64,000 nt of DNA from an uncultured Clostridia bacterium. Its GTDB lineage: Bacteria; Bacillota; Clostridia; Christensenellales; Borkfalkiaceae. The notes beneath the pieces are model-generated. The model searched no databases. It was not told where the DNA came from and saw nothing but the letters and a program-made list of their open reading frames with translations. The translations under genes were made by a program, and so were the position numbers. Where the stretch lies: NCBI GenBank assembly GCA_947087265.1, contig CAMUBY010000001.1, positions 62,001-126,000 on the forward strand. The letters are read 5' to 3'. This document shows, piece by piece, positions 1-9,400 of this stretch; position 1 is the stretch's first letter, and the number at the start of each line of letters is the position of its first letter.

Positions 1-6
1 TTGTTA

Positions 7-35
7 TTGCAATTTTTACGGGGTTATGGTATAAT
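7..35 (+). promoter_or_regulatory. Sigma-A promoter of the RCK/RyR membrane protein gene
   Basis: A TTGCAA -35 box (7-12) and a TATAAT -10 box (30-35) are separated by 17 bp. A TG dinucleotide one base before the -10 makes it an extended -10. It lies about 50 bp upstream of the start at 87. This TTGCAN/TGNTATAAT style recurs through the window. Confidence 0.75.
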
Positions 36-86
36 TTCGTCAGTCGGAAATAAGCGGAACAAAGGAAAAGACGGTTTAACGGGAAT

Positions 87-2252
87 ATGTATTTGTTTTT
101 AGGAATTTTATTTTTAATACTTTTGCTCGGCATGGCGGCGGTCATTGTTGTTACGACCGTCCGCGCGAAAAGCAGCAGCGGAGAACTCATCACAAAGAAA
201 AACCTTTTCTTTTTTGCACCGACGTTTTTGTTGCTCTATCTTCTCTATATCACCGCGTCGGTGTTCAACGGAGAAACCATCGACTTTTTCTATTGTTTTT
301 CGCTTATCGGCACCACGCTCGACGTTGTCAAGTTCGGGGCGGAAGAGAGTTTGCTGCTGCCCGTTTGCGAAGCGTATCCTATCTTTTATGCAGACTTTGT
401 TATCGCGTACTTAGTCGGCGTTGTAACGGTTGTATTGAGCGTGGCAAGTTTTTTCAGCCGCCGAATCAGCAATTTTATTTCCGTAAAAACGCTGTTGCGT
501 AAAAACTGCGATATAGTAATCGGCGACTCTCCCGACGCCGTAGCCTACATAAAGAACACAAAAAACAGTTTGCTGTTGGGAACGAACGTTTCGGGCCGCC
601 GCTACGCGGACCTCTTGAAGGAGGGCGTGCCCGTGCTCAAAACGCCGTTGGAAGCGAAACGGATTTCCCGCATGCTCAAAAACCGCGGTTACAATTTCAT
701 CGTGTTCCGTGACGGCAACCATGCCTACACGAACATCATCGAAACGTTTATGCAAGTATACGGCAAGGGGAAAGGCGCAAAAATTCACTTTGAAGCCAAC
801 CAGCAGGAAATGAAAATCTTAAAGGAAAAATTCATTCCGAAAGCAGACGGTAATCCCGACGTATATATGACGGGGTTCAGTAAATACGAACTTCTTGCAA
901 GAAGATTCGCGGTAGATTATCCGATAACGAAATACATTCCGCGTTCATTTTACAACCCGAATTTTACGCTCAAAGACGACGCGCAAATCAATATCGTGTT
1001 TATTGGGTTCGGGAAAGTCAACTATCAGCTCTTCCGTATGTGCGCTATGCAGTTCCAGTTCGCGGCGGAAAAAGACGGAAAGCTGTGTTCCAAACCCGTG
1101 AAGTATTATATTTACGACAACAATAAAACCGCGCTCCACAACGAATTTTTCTCGCGCATTCTGTATGAGTTTGAAGAAGATTTTGCGGACTGTGATTTTC
1201 CCAAACCCGAAAAAATCTGCGATTTGGAAATCCGTGAAGAGGACGTCAATTCGATAGAAGCGAAAAAGCAGTTCAAAGCTCTGGTGCATAAAAACAGTTT
1301 CACTTATTTTATCGTATCGCTTGAAAATGATTTGGAGGACGCCTCCTACGCGCAGACGGTAAAAAGACTGTTGCGAAGCGATGATAATTACCGCATCTTC
1401 GTGCGGGCGAAAAACAACAACGGCGAAAAGCTTAACGAAGAAACGGACCGCGTAATTTATTTCGGAAAAGAGAAAGACCTTTGTACACATGAAAATATCG
1501 TCAATGACGATTTAACGGAACTTGCCCAGCGCATCAATCTTCTGTACAATAAAATTTCCAATCCGCCCGAATGGCTCAAAGAATTGAGGGAAACGAAAGA
1601 CCTTTCCGCAGACGGGCAACGGAGAATTTTAAGCGAAAATATAGGGAACGCTCAAAGCAAAGAATATATGCTCTCCGTATGGGCAAAACTTCCCTATATC
1701 GAACAGGCTTCCAACCTGTACCATGCCATGAATTTGCCGTTCAAACTCAATTTGCTGGGGTTCGATATGTTGAAACAGAACGGTGAAAACGAATCGGGCG
1801 TTATCGAAGCGCAGTTCAACGAAGTTTACAAAAACAGCGGCAGGGAGAACGGTTATCAAGACTATTCGTTTTTCTTCGGCACCGAACCCGGTAACGTGCT
1901 GGCGTATATCGAACACTCGCGCTGGAATGCGCTCTATATTCTCTACGATTATCGACAGATGAAAAAAGCGGATATGAAAGTAGAGGAAAAAGAGGGCGAA
2001 CGAAGTATGTCGCATAAAAATACGCAGTTGAAACAGCACGCCTGCCTCACGACCTATTACGGTCTGAACGACTTGATTGCCTATAAATACGAAGCGTTAT
2101 ATCCTGCGGAAACTTTCAAAGAAGCGGTAAAAGAAAACAACGCGCACTTGCAGGAACTGAGTAAAATTTACGCGTACGATTATATGGATTTGGACAGGCT
2201 CTACGGCGAAATCACCGCCATGGGGTATTTGTTGAAACCAAAACAAAACTGA
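87..2252 (+). CDS. Membrane protein with RCK/TrkA-N-like domains and a C-terminal RyR-like domain
   Basis: A 721-residue protein of unknown function. Three hydrophobic segments lie at about residues 3-25, 41-60 and 100-124. The stretch between the second and third could be a re-entrant loop, as in two-helix cation channels. Two Rossmann-like regions follow: about 140-260, and about 295-470 with the dinucleotide-binding-like motif IVFIGFGKVNYQ. Near residue 608 the motif EHSRWNA, followed by a KQHACL segment, resembles the RyR domain that bacteria often fuse to TrkA-N domains. By family analogy (RCK-gated and CASTOR/POLLUX-like proteins) it may be a ligand-regulated ion channel or membrane sensor. 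The transport role is inference; no canonical potassium filter (TVGYG) is seen. The ribosome-binding site is weak, so the start is only probable. Confidence 0.6.
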   Translation: MYLFLGILFLILLLGMAAVIVVTTVRAKSSSGELITKKNLFFFAPTFLLLYLLYITASVFNGETIDFFYCFSLIGTTLDVVKFGAEESLLLPVCEAYPIFYADFVIAYLVGVVTVVLSVASFFSRRISNFISVKTLLRKNCDIVIGDSPDAVAYIKNTKNSLLLGTNVSGRRYADLLKEGVPVLKTPLEAKRISRMLKNRGYNFIVFRDGNHAYTNIIETFMQVYGKGKGAKIHFEANQQEMKILKEKFIPKADGNPDVYMTGFSKYELLARRFAVDYPITKYIPRSFYNPNFTLKDDAQINIVFIGFGKVNYQLFRMCAMQFQFAAEKDGKLCSKPVKYYIYDNNKTALHNEFFSRILYEFEEDFADCDFPKPEKICDLEIREEDVNSIEAKKQFKALVHKNSFTYFIVSLENDLEDASYAQTVKRLLRSDDNYRIFVRAKNNNGEKLNEETDRVIYFGKEKDLCTHENIVNDDLTELAQRINLLYNKISNPPEWLKELRETKDLSADGQRRILSENIGNAQSKEYMLSVWAKLPYIEQASNLYHAMNLPFKLNLLGFDMLKQNGENESGVIEAQFNEVYKNSGRENGYQDYSFFFGTEPGNVLAYIEHSRWNALYILYDYRQMKKADMKVEEKEGERSMSHKNTQLKQHACLTTYYGLNDLIAYKYEALYPAETFKEAVKENNAHLQELSKIYAYDYMDLDRLYGEITAMGYLLKPKQN

Positions 2253-2265
2253 CGCGGAGGACGGC

Positions 2266-2838
2266 TTGAAACGGTTATTTGCGGCGCTGCGCTTTTGCGG
2301 GGACAAAAACATTGCCGATAAAGTATATTGGTATTTGTGCGGCTTTGCGGTATCGTCGGGAGAGAGGGTGCTTGCGCCCGTGGGTGCGCACAACCGCTTG
2401 CAGTGCGCGCGCGTGGAGCAAACGAAAGAAACGGACGAACAAAACGCGCCGTACGATATGCGGCTCATCAAAAAGGTGGCGGCAAAGTACGGCGCGAGGG
2501 GGCGCAGGCTCGGCGGTTTCGTCTCCCGCGACCTCGGCGGCGTGCGTTACGACAACAAGCATTATACGCGCTACGGCGTGTTTCTCCTTTCGGAATCCGC
2601 GCCGCCCGAAACGGAACGCTTAAAAAGCAGATACGGAGTGTTGCCGCTTGAAATAGAAGGGAGAGCAACCTCTGCGCTGTATGCGCGGCTTGCACGCGAA
2701 AAAGAATGTGTACTGCTATACGGTTCGGGCGCGGAAGAGGCGGCGGAAAATCTGCTTGCCCTCGCGTGCGGCGAAGATATATCCGACCTCGGAATTACGC
2801 AGGAAGAATATTGCCTGCTGAAAAATAAACTGCGGTAA
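2266..2838 (+). CDS. Conserved small protein, N-terminus weakly resembling PriA
   Basis: A 190-residue protein that I cannot assign. The TTG start is chosen because GGAGG sits 5 nt upstream (2256-2260); it begins 13 nt after the previous stop, suggesting co-transcription. Residues about 20-48 (VYWYLCGF, then SGERVLAPVGAHNRLQCARV) resemble the N-terminal beta-rich 3-prime-end-binding domain of the replication-restart helicase PriA (consensus G-x-R-V-x-V-P-F-G). No helicase motifs are present and the protein is far too short for PriA. The rest is basic, soluble and without clear motifs. It could be a stand-alone domain or an unrelated family. Confidence 0.5.
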   Translation: MKRLFAALRFCGDKNIADKVYWYLCGFAVSSGERVLAPVGAHNRLQCARVEQTKETDEQNAPYDMRLIKKVAAKYGARGRRLGGFVSRDLGGVRYDNKHYTRYGVFLLSESAPPETERLKSRYGVLPLEIEGRATSALYARLAREKECVLLYGSGAEEAAENLLALACGEDISDLGITQEEYCLLKNKLR

Positions 2839-2844
2839 AAGAAG

Positions 2845-3828
2845 ATGAAAAAGATTTTAATGATAGCAACGGGGGGCACGATTGCCTCCAAGAACAACGG
2901 CGCAGGACTTACGCCTGCGCTCACCTCCAAGGAGTTGCTTGCGTGCGTGCCCGAAATCGAGGGGCTTTGCCGCGTGACGACGGAGCAGCTGTTTAATCTC
3001 GACAGCACGAATATCGGACCCGCGCACTGGCTGGCGATTGCGCGTTGCATCGAAGAGAACTACAACGCATACGACGGTTTTGTCGTCACGCACGGCACGG
3101 ACACCATGGCGTACACGGCGGCGGCGCTTTCCTATCTCGTGCAGAATTCTCCCAAACCCGTCGTGCTTACGGGCTCGCAGAAATCGGCGTACCTGCGCGA
3201 TACGGACGCGCGGCGCAATCTTGCAGACGCGTTTGCATTCTGTGCGGACGACAACGCATCGGGCGTGCATATCGTGTTTGACGGTAGCGTCATTCTGGGA
3301 ACGCGCGCAAAGAAAACGCGCACGCACAGTTACAACGCGTTTTCCAGCGTCGATTATCCCGATATCGCGCTCATGCGCGAGGGGAAACCTTTTTACTATA
3401 TCAAAGCCGAAAAAGGGGAACCGCGCTTTTTCCGTGCGCTCAACGGCAACGTGTTCGTACTGAAACTGATACCCGGGTTACGGGCGGATATTTTCGACTA
3501 TCTGGAAACCAACTGCGAAGGGCTGGTTATCGAATCGTTCGGGGCGGGGGGCTTGCCCGATTACGGCAACGGCGAATTTTACGCGCGGCTCAAAGAGTTT
3601 CTTGCAAAGGGCAGGACGGTTGTCTTTGCTACTCAGGTGGAGCGCGAAGGCAGTTCGCTTGCAACGTACGAAGTTGGGCGCAGAATTTTAGAATGCGGCA
3701 GAGTGCTCGAAGCGCGCTGTATGACGCTGGAAGCGGCGGTTGCAAAACTCATGTGGATTCTTTCGTTTGCAGAGGGCGAGGAGATAGAACGCCTGTTCTA
3801 CGCACCCATTGCCGCCGATATTTACTAA
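2845..3828 (+). CDS. ansA: L-asparaginase, type I cytoplasmic
   Basis: A 327-residue protein catalysing hydrolysis of L-asparagine to aspartate and ammonia. Both family signatures are visible: an N-terminal ATGGTIAS with candidate nucleophile Thr12, and THGTDTMAY with the second catalytic Thr85-Asp86 pair. It has no signal peptide and normal length for the bacterial cytoplasmic (AnsA-like) branch. It follows the preceding gene by 6 nt and ends at a bidirectional hairpin terminator, so it is probably the last gene of a three-gene unit starting at 87. Glutaminase side activity cannot be judged from sequence. Confidence 0.93.
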   Translation: MKKILMIATGGTIASKNNGAGLTPALTSKELLACVPEIEGLCRVTTEQLFNLDSTNIGPAHWLAIARCIEENYNAYDGFVVTHGTDTMAYTAAALSYLVQNSPKPVVLTGSQKSAYLRDTDARRNLADAFAFCADDNASGVHIVFDGSVILGTRAKKTRTHSYNAFSSVDYPDIALMREGKPFYYIKAEKGEPRFFRALNGNVFVLKLIPGLRADIFDYLETNCEGLVIESFGAGGLPDYGNGEFYARLKEFLAKGRTVVFATQVEREGSSLATYEVGRRILECGRVLEARCMTLEAAVAKLMWILSFAEGEEIERLFYAPIAADIY

Positions 3829-3840
3829 TTGAAACAACAA

Positions 3841-3872
3841 AAAAACACCGCGGAATCAAACGCGGTGTTTTT
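3841..3872. terminator. Bidirectional intrinsic terminator
   Basis: A 12-bp perfect inverted repeat (AAAAACACCGCG and its complement) with an 8-nt loop, flanked by A and T runs. It serves the asparaginase unit on the plus strand and the zinc-ribbon gene on the minus strand. Confidence 0.9.
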
Positions 3873-3887
3873 GTATTTTATGAAGTT

Positions 3888-5156
3888 TTAAGCTTTTTTC
3901 TTTTGTTTGCTCAATCCCTTGCAAACGCTTGCCACAACTACCGAAAGTACGGCAAATACAAACGTTACGATAATATTCGCGTAATTGAACTTCGTTTCCA
4001 TTTCAAGGGCGTCATGGCTCACTGCCAAAGCCGAAACGGCAAGAATCAGGAAGAGTGCCGAAACAATGACGAGCCCGATAGAGAAGGCGAGTCCGCTGTT
4101 CGGTTTTTCCGCCGCAAGGTTTTTAAAGCGCGAGCCGATTGCAGCCACGGCGAGAATCACAACCACGATTTGTGCGAGGATTGCCATCAAGGAAAGAGCA
4201 CCCGCAGTAGTAATGTCGTGGGAGATATCTTCATAAACGCCGAGTGCGCCCGCCCAACCGATAAAACTTACATTGTTGCTTTCCGAGCATACGGCAGGCT
4301 TGGTTGCGAAAGCCGCCACAATGGAAAGGAGTACGAGCGAGCCGAGCGAGAAGCAGATTTGCATAATCGACTGTTTGCTTGCAAGCGCTTTCCTCTTTTG
4401 TGCGATTCTGCAACCGATACAGGCAACGAGGAAAATCACGCCGCAGATAATTCCCGCAAGCGCTGCTGCATTCGGACCGACGCTCATCTTCAAGCCGTCG
4501 TCCGCCGAATAAGCCGCGTCAAGAGTCACAAGGAGCGCCGCGCCGCAAATAAACGAAAGAATTGCGCCTACTGCGCAGGACAAATAATCTTTTTGAGATT
4601 TTCCGGACGCTTTCATGCCGAAGCGTACCGCCGCGAGAATGGAGAATACCAAAACCGAAACAATCGTGCCGATAGAAATCAAAAGTCCTAAAATGGTTTC
4701 CATATACAGCGCCGCCGAAACCATCGTCGATGCGTCGCCAAGTTCCTCGAACTGTTTCCATGCGTCGCCGAAGTACCACCAAATATTCTGGCTTTGCGAT
4801 TCGGAAAATCCGCCGAACGATACTGTGTTTTGAATGCCCAAAAAGAAAGTGCAGAGCAGCACTACGAATATGCCGAGCATCGCGCAGATTCCGCCTGCAA
4901 GTTCTACCCACTTTCTCCACTGAACGGGTTGCTTTTCCGCTTGCGTTGCGTTCGCAGTTGCGGCAACGGGTGCGGCGGTCACGGGCGTGCCGTCCGCCTG
5001 TTTCAGGCGCGTTCCGCACATCATGCATACGTTCGCATCCTCGGGATTTTTCTTTCCGCACGAGGGGCAGACGATACTGTCGTCTAAACGCTTTCCGCAG
5101 TTTTTGCAGAAGACGGCGCCCTCGGGGTTTTCCGTTTCACAATTTTTGCAAATCAT
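3888..5156 (-). CDS. Double zinc-ribbon multi-pass membrane protein
   Basis: A 422-residue protein. The frame is open further upstream, but the start at 5156 is chosen because GGAGGT lies at a good distance and the protein then begins with MICKNC. Two tandem CxxC...CxxC zinc ribbons (residues about 3-20 and 30-48) precede a short linker and about eight hydrophobic segments filling the rest. Such zinc-ribbon plus transmembrane proteins are common and mostly uncharacterised in Clostridia; no enzymatic motif is visible. It is monocistronic, with its own promoter (5179-5207) and a terminator on each side. Confidence 0.85.
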   Translation of the reverse strand: MICKNCETENPEGAVFCKNCGKRLDDSIVCPSCGKKNPEDANVCMMCGTRLKQADGTPVTAAPVAATANATQAEKQPVQWRKWVELAGGICAMLGIFVVLLCTFFLGIQNTVSFGGFSESQSQNIWWYFGDAWKQFEELGDASTMVSAALYMETILGLLISIGTIVSVLVFSILAAVRFGMKASGKSQKDYLSCAVGAILSFICGAALLVTLDAAYSADDGLKMSVGPNAAALAGIICGVIFLVACIGCRIAQKRKALASKQSIMQICFSLGSLVLLSIVAAFATKPAVCSESNNVSFIGWAGALGVYEDISHDITTAGALSLMAILAQIVVVILAVAAIGSRFKNLAAEKPNSGLAFSIGLVIVSALFLILAVSALAVSHDALEMETKFNYANIIVTFVFAVLSVVVASVCKGLSKQKKKA

Positions 5157-5178
5157 TATTAAATTACCTCCGAAATTT

Positions 5179-5207
5179 ATTCTATCATATTCGGCTTTCT
5201 TCGTCAA
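5179..5207 (-). promoter_or_regulatory. Sigma-A promoter of the zinc-ribbon gene
   Basis: Read on the minus strand: TTGACG (5202-5207), a 17-bp spacer, then TAGAAT (5179-5184) preceded by TGA, an extended -10. The predicted transcript starts about 15 bp before the ribosome-binding site. Confidence 0.75.
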
Positions 5208-5231
5208 GATGTTTTCAAATATTCGGTTCGG

Positions 5232-5266
5232 AAAATAAAAAACCGACAAGAGCGGCTCTTGTCGGT
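5232..5266 (-). terminator. Intrinsic terminator after the lipoprotein gene
   Basis: The inverted repeat ACCGACAAGA / TCTTGTCGGT (5242-5266, 5-nt loop) is followed on the minus strand by TTTTTATTTT. Confidence 0.85.
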
Positions 5267-5280
5267 AGAACATATCGGGT

Positions 5281-6267
5281 TCAATCGTTGAATTGTGCGT
5301 TTATCAAGCGGTATTGCAGTGCGCCGAGTCCTTGCAGAACGGGAACTTCCATAAAGAGGAGCGCGTTGCGGTAGAGGTTGACGCCGTTCTTACTCTGTGC
5401 GGTGTTCGCCGCATAAATCAGCGATTGGGGCTGTCCCGTATAGGTGCCGTCGTACATGAGTTTCACGCCGAAAGCAATCACGGGTTTTTCTTCGCTCATC
5501 TCTACGGGGGTGCCGTTCACGGTAAAGGGTTTGTTATAGGAAACCGCTTGCGGCGTATACATATTTACGCTCCGTTCCTTCAGGTCGAGCGGGCTGATTG
5601 TTTTGAGCCCCGCCGAAGATTTCATGTCGAGTCCGCGGAGAACAAACAGCAGTTGTTCGTTATCGAAAAACACCGATTTGTTATGAACGGAAATTTTTTT
5701 CTCTACCGTTTTCTCTTCGGGAAGGGTAGACGTGTATGCGATTTCCGCTTTGGAAAGAGAATCGCTGTATTTGATTTCCAAAGTGTATTCGTAAACTTCG
5801 TAAGCTTCTTCCAGCGTTTTGGGATTATTCTTTAAGGGGGAAGCGGAACGTACCTTTTTGATGCTTTTTACGGGTTGTAAATCGTAGTCCAGCGTTTTGA
5901 AATACACGTCGGAAACCACGCTGTCCGTAAAAGTCTGCGACTCGTTCCCTACGGTATAGACAGCCGAAATTGCAAGTTCGGAATGCAGATGATAGCCGAG
6001 TATTTCTTTGCCGTCCGAAAGCGCAACGGGTTCCGCTTTCAATTCGGTTACATAGGTGCCGTTTTCATAGGTTAAGAAAGTTACGGTTTCGTCTTTGGGC
6101 TGAAAGGTCACTTCGTATTCGAGCCGTTCGCTCTTTCCGCTTACGCTGCTGCCGTCGCCCGACTGATACCAGTTCGCGCTGAGCGTAACGGCGGAAGAAC
6201 TGCACGCGCACAACAACAATGTAATCGGCAACACCGCCGCAAACCCTGCAAGGGCTTTTTTCTTCAT
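5281..6267 (-). CDS. Secreted lipoprotein of unknown function
   Basis: A 328-residue protein with a lysine-rich N-terminus, a hydrophobic stretch and a lipobox ending LCAC (modified Cys about residue 21), so it should be a diacylglyceryl lipoprotein on the outer face of the membrane. The mature part is rich in beta-strand-like, Thr/Ser/Tyr-containing sequence with no recognised catalytic motif. It has its own promoter and terminator, and a ribosome-binding site (CGGAGC) 6-7 nt before the ATG. It could be a substrate-binding or envelope-stress protein; no function is claimed. Confidence 0.85.
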   Translation of the reverse strand: MKKKALAGFAAVLPITLLLCACSSSAVTLSANWYQSGDGSSVSGKSERLEYEVTFQPKDETVTFLTYENGTYVTELKAEPVALSDGKEILGYHLHSELAISAVYTVGNESQTFTDSVVSDVYFKTLDYDLQPVKSIKKVRSASPLKNNPKTLEEAYEVYEYTLEIKYSDSLSKAEIAYTSTLPEEKTVEKKISVHNKSVFFDNEQLLFVLRGLDMKSSAGLKTISPLDLKERSVNMYTPQAVSYNKPFTVNGTPVEMSEEKPVIAFGVKLMYDGTYTGQPQSLIYAANTAQSKNGVNLYRNALLFMEVPVLQGLGALQYRLINAQFND

Positions 6268-6296
6268 AATGAGCTCCGTTTTTTATCAGTAGCATT

Positions 6297-6325
6297 ATTA
6301 TAGCATATTTTTTCGGCTTTGTAAA
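6297..6325 (-). promoter_or_regulatory. Sigma-A promoter of the lipoprotein gene
   Basis: Minus-strand TTTACA (6320-6325), 17-bp spacer, TATAAT (6297-6302), with TGC just before the -10. Confidence 0.75.
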
Positions 6326-6374
6326 AATAAATCGTAAAACAAACTGAAATTTTTAGCAAAACTTGTCCTTTTTA

Positions 6375-6383
6375 TGGTATAAT
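6375..6383 (+). promoter_or_regulatory. Extended -10 promoter of addBA
   Basis: TGGTATAAT, a perfect extended -10, with no good -35 box. Its predicted start near 6390 lies only about 13 nt before the ATG at 6403. The earlier in-frame ATG at 6382 overlaps the -10 itself and so cannot be the start from this promoter. Confidence 0.65.
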
Positions 6384-6402
6384 GTCAGCAATCGGAGCGG
6401 CT

Positions 6403-9400
6403 ATGACGGAAGTTATCAGTGCGCCCACGTTAGACGACGCATTAAACGCGCTTGCAAAGCGCGTAGCGGAGAACGAAGAAAAGGGCGGCAAAAACTTTAT
6501 CTTCTGCGAGGACAGGCTGACCCTGCTTGCAGAACGCGCGGTATTAAAGCGCACGGGGGGAACTTTTGCAACGGAAGTTTCCACTTTTTCGCGCTTTCTT
6601 TCGGACGGCAGACAAACGATTTCCAAACAGGGTTCGGTCATGGCGATTTCCGCCATTCTTGCCGAAAGCGAAGAACTCAAATGTTTCCGCAAGGGTTCGG
6701 CGCAAGCCTTGTACGAAACCATCGCGCAGCTTTCGGCTTCGAGGGTGGACGCGCAAATGCTCAAAGCGAGCGCGGAAGAAACGGGCGCGGAGGGGCTGTT
6801 GGGACTCAAACTTTCCGACCTTGCCGTACTGCTCGAAAAATATAACGACTATCTGAATACGCGCGGACTGCTCGACGAAAACGGTTACCTTGCACTGTTG
6901 CCCGAAAAAATCGCGTCTGGCGTTTTGAGGGAGAAACACGTCTTTTTCTTTGCGTTCCCTTCCTTTACCGCGCAGGCGCGCGAGGGCATTCGCGCGGCAA
7001 TCGAAAATGCGGAAAGCGTTACGGGTATCTTTCTTGCAGGCGGAGAAGAACTCTATACCTGCGAGGCGCAAACGGCATTTTTGAAAGTTGCCGAAGAGTA
7101 CGGTGCGCCGAAATCGACTGCGGCAAAATGCTCGTTGCACGGCGAAGCGCAGACGCTGCTTTCAGGTATCTTTTCCCCCGAACGCGCCGTGAAAAACAGA
7201 GAAAAAACAAAAAAAATTTTCACCTTTGCGGCGGAGGACGAACACGCCGAAATGAACGCCGTCTGCGCGCTTATTAAAAAGCATATTTCCGAGGGTCTGC
7301 GCTACTGCGATATCAAAGTGCTGGTAGAGGGGAGCGGTAGTTTTTCGGCAATCGAAAAAGCGTTTTCCTCTTACCGCATTCCGTTCTTTTCCGACCGCAA
7401 GCGCCCTTTTTCGGCGCATCCGTTCTGTGCGTTCGCGCTCTCCGTTATCGGGGCGGCGGCAAACGGCGGTCTGCCCGATTCGGTAGACGCGGTTGCCTCG
7501 TCCGTGTATTTCGGAAAAGGAGATAACTACCGCAACTATCTCTTAAAATTCGGCGGCTTCCGCGGCGCGTATAAGAACGCGGTCAAAGAGGGCGAGCCGG
7601 TAAAAGAATATAACAGGCAGGAACTTCTTGCCTGCCGCGAAAAGATGATTTCCCTGCTCGCGCTCTTCCCCGCAAAAGCCACGGGCGGCGTGTACGCGCA
7701 AGCCGTGCGCGCGCTCTACGAATTTACGGACGGCGGCAAAATCACGGAAGAACTGCAAGCGCATTTTCAAGGCGCGGAAAAAGAATTTCTCGATATTTCT
7801 CCGCTTGAAGGGGTGCTATCGGAAATCGAACTGCTCGCGCAAAACGAAACGTTTACGGCGCGCGAATTTTGCACGCTGTTTGAAAACGGGCTTTCCGCAC
7901 TGGAAATTTCCATGATACCGCAGTTTGCCGATGCGGTGTTCGTGGGCGATATAACCGAAAGCAAACTCACGCGTGCCAAGGTGCTGTTCTGCACGGGACT
8001 CACCGACGCGCTTCCGCGCGTATCCGCGGATACCGCGGTGATAACGGATACCGACATCAAAAAACTTTCCGCGCTCTGCGTGAGCGTAGAACCTGCCATC
8101 GCGGTAGTGAATGCGCGTGCCAGGGAGAATATGGCGCTCAATCTCTGCGCCTTTGAAAACGCGCTCTATCTTTCAAGACCGCTGCGCTCAGGCGATGCGG
8201 AAACCTTGCCGAGCGAAGCGTTTTCCTATGTAGAAAAACTGTTTGATGCAATCCCCGTAACCGACCTGTTCCCCTTTCAGTGCAGCGAGGAAACGCCGGC
8301 AAAGCTCGAACTGTTTGCCTTAAAAGAGGACTTCGAGGCGGGCAGGGAATACGACAAGAGCAAGTTCGACGTGCTGCGCGCGCTTTTCAAAACGATAGGA
8401 CAAGACCCCGACGCATTGCTTTCGTCTTGCGCAAAGGGGGAAGTGCCGTCCGTCGGCGAGTTGTATTTCGCGCGCGATATTTCGCCGACGCTTCTCGAAA
8501 ATTATTTTGCCTGCCCCTATGCCGGATTTGCGATGCGAGGACTTCGTTTGCGCGAGCGCGACGAGCGGAGCGTGCTCGATACGGACACGGGGTCTTTCGT
8601 ACACGCCGTACTTGAAAAAGTAGCGGAACGTTTTTCCGAGCGTTCGGGCGAAGAGGCTTGCCGCGCGTATGCCGAAGAAGTTGCAAGAGCGCTTTTAAGC
8701 ACGCCGCGCTTTGCCATTCTGACCGACACCAAGGCGGGCGCGTTTACGGGCGAGCGGCTCATCCGTGAAAGCGTGGAAGTCGCCGCCGCGGCATACCGCC
8801 AACTCGAAGGCTCCGCGTTCCGCGTTGCGGATACCGAGGGCGCGGTAACCCTTCCCGAACTCAAAATTCGCGGCAAAGCCGACCGCATCGACGTTGCGGA
8901 AGATTATGTTCGCGTCATCGATTATAAGACGGGCGAAATCGACGATAAAACGGTTTCCTACTATACGGGCAGAAAGTTGCAGTTGCAGTTGTACTTGCTT
9001 GCCGCCTCGCGCGGCGGTAAGGCGGCGGGCGCGTTTTATTTCCCCGCGAAAGACGATTTTGCGAACCCCGATGAAGAGAAATTCCGCATGAAAGGCTTTT
9101 TCTGTAAGGACGATTCCGTGCTGGCGCTCATGGACAGAACGCGCGGCGAGGGCGAAAAGAGCAAATTTTTCGACGGCGGCGGCAGAAGCGAAAAGGGCAT
9201 TGCAGGCGAAGATTTCGGAACGTTTTTGGATTACGCCGCACTCGTTTCCAAGCAGGCGGAAACGGAAATGCGGAAGGGAAACATTGCGCCCTCACCCTAC
9301 GAGGGCGCGTGCACCTACTGTAAGTGTAAAGGAATGTGCGCGTTCACGGGCAAGCCGAGGAAAGAGGGGAGAGTCAGCCCTTCCGAAATTGTTGCGATTG

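Noticed and set aside
3693-4691. Long plus-strand frame of 332 codons opposite the zinc-ribbon gene
   Set aside because: It overlaps the end of the asparaginase and is antisense to a gene with promoter, ribosome-binding site and clear zinc ribbons. Its translation is Arg/Cys/Asn-rich shadow sequence.
6382-6402. Earlier ATG for addB
   Set aside because: It lies inside the extended -10 box and has no ribosome-binding site; the ATG at 6403 has GGAG 5 nt upstream.
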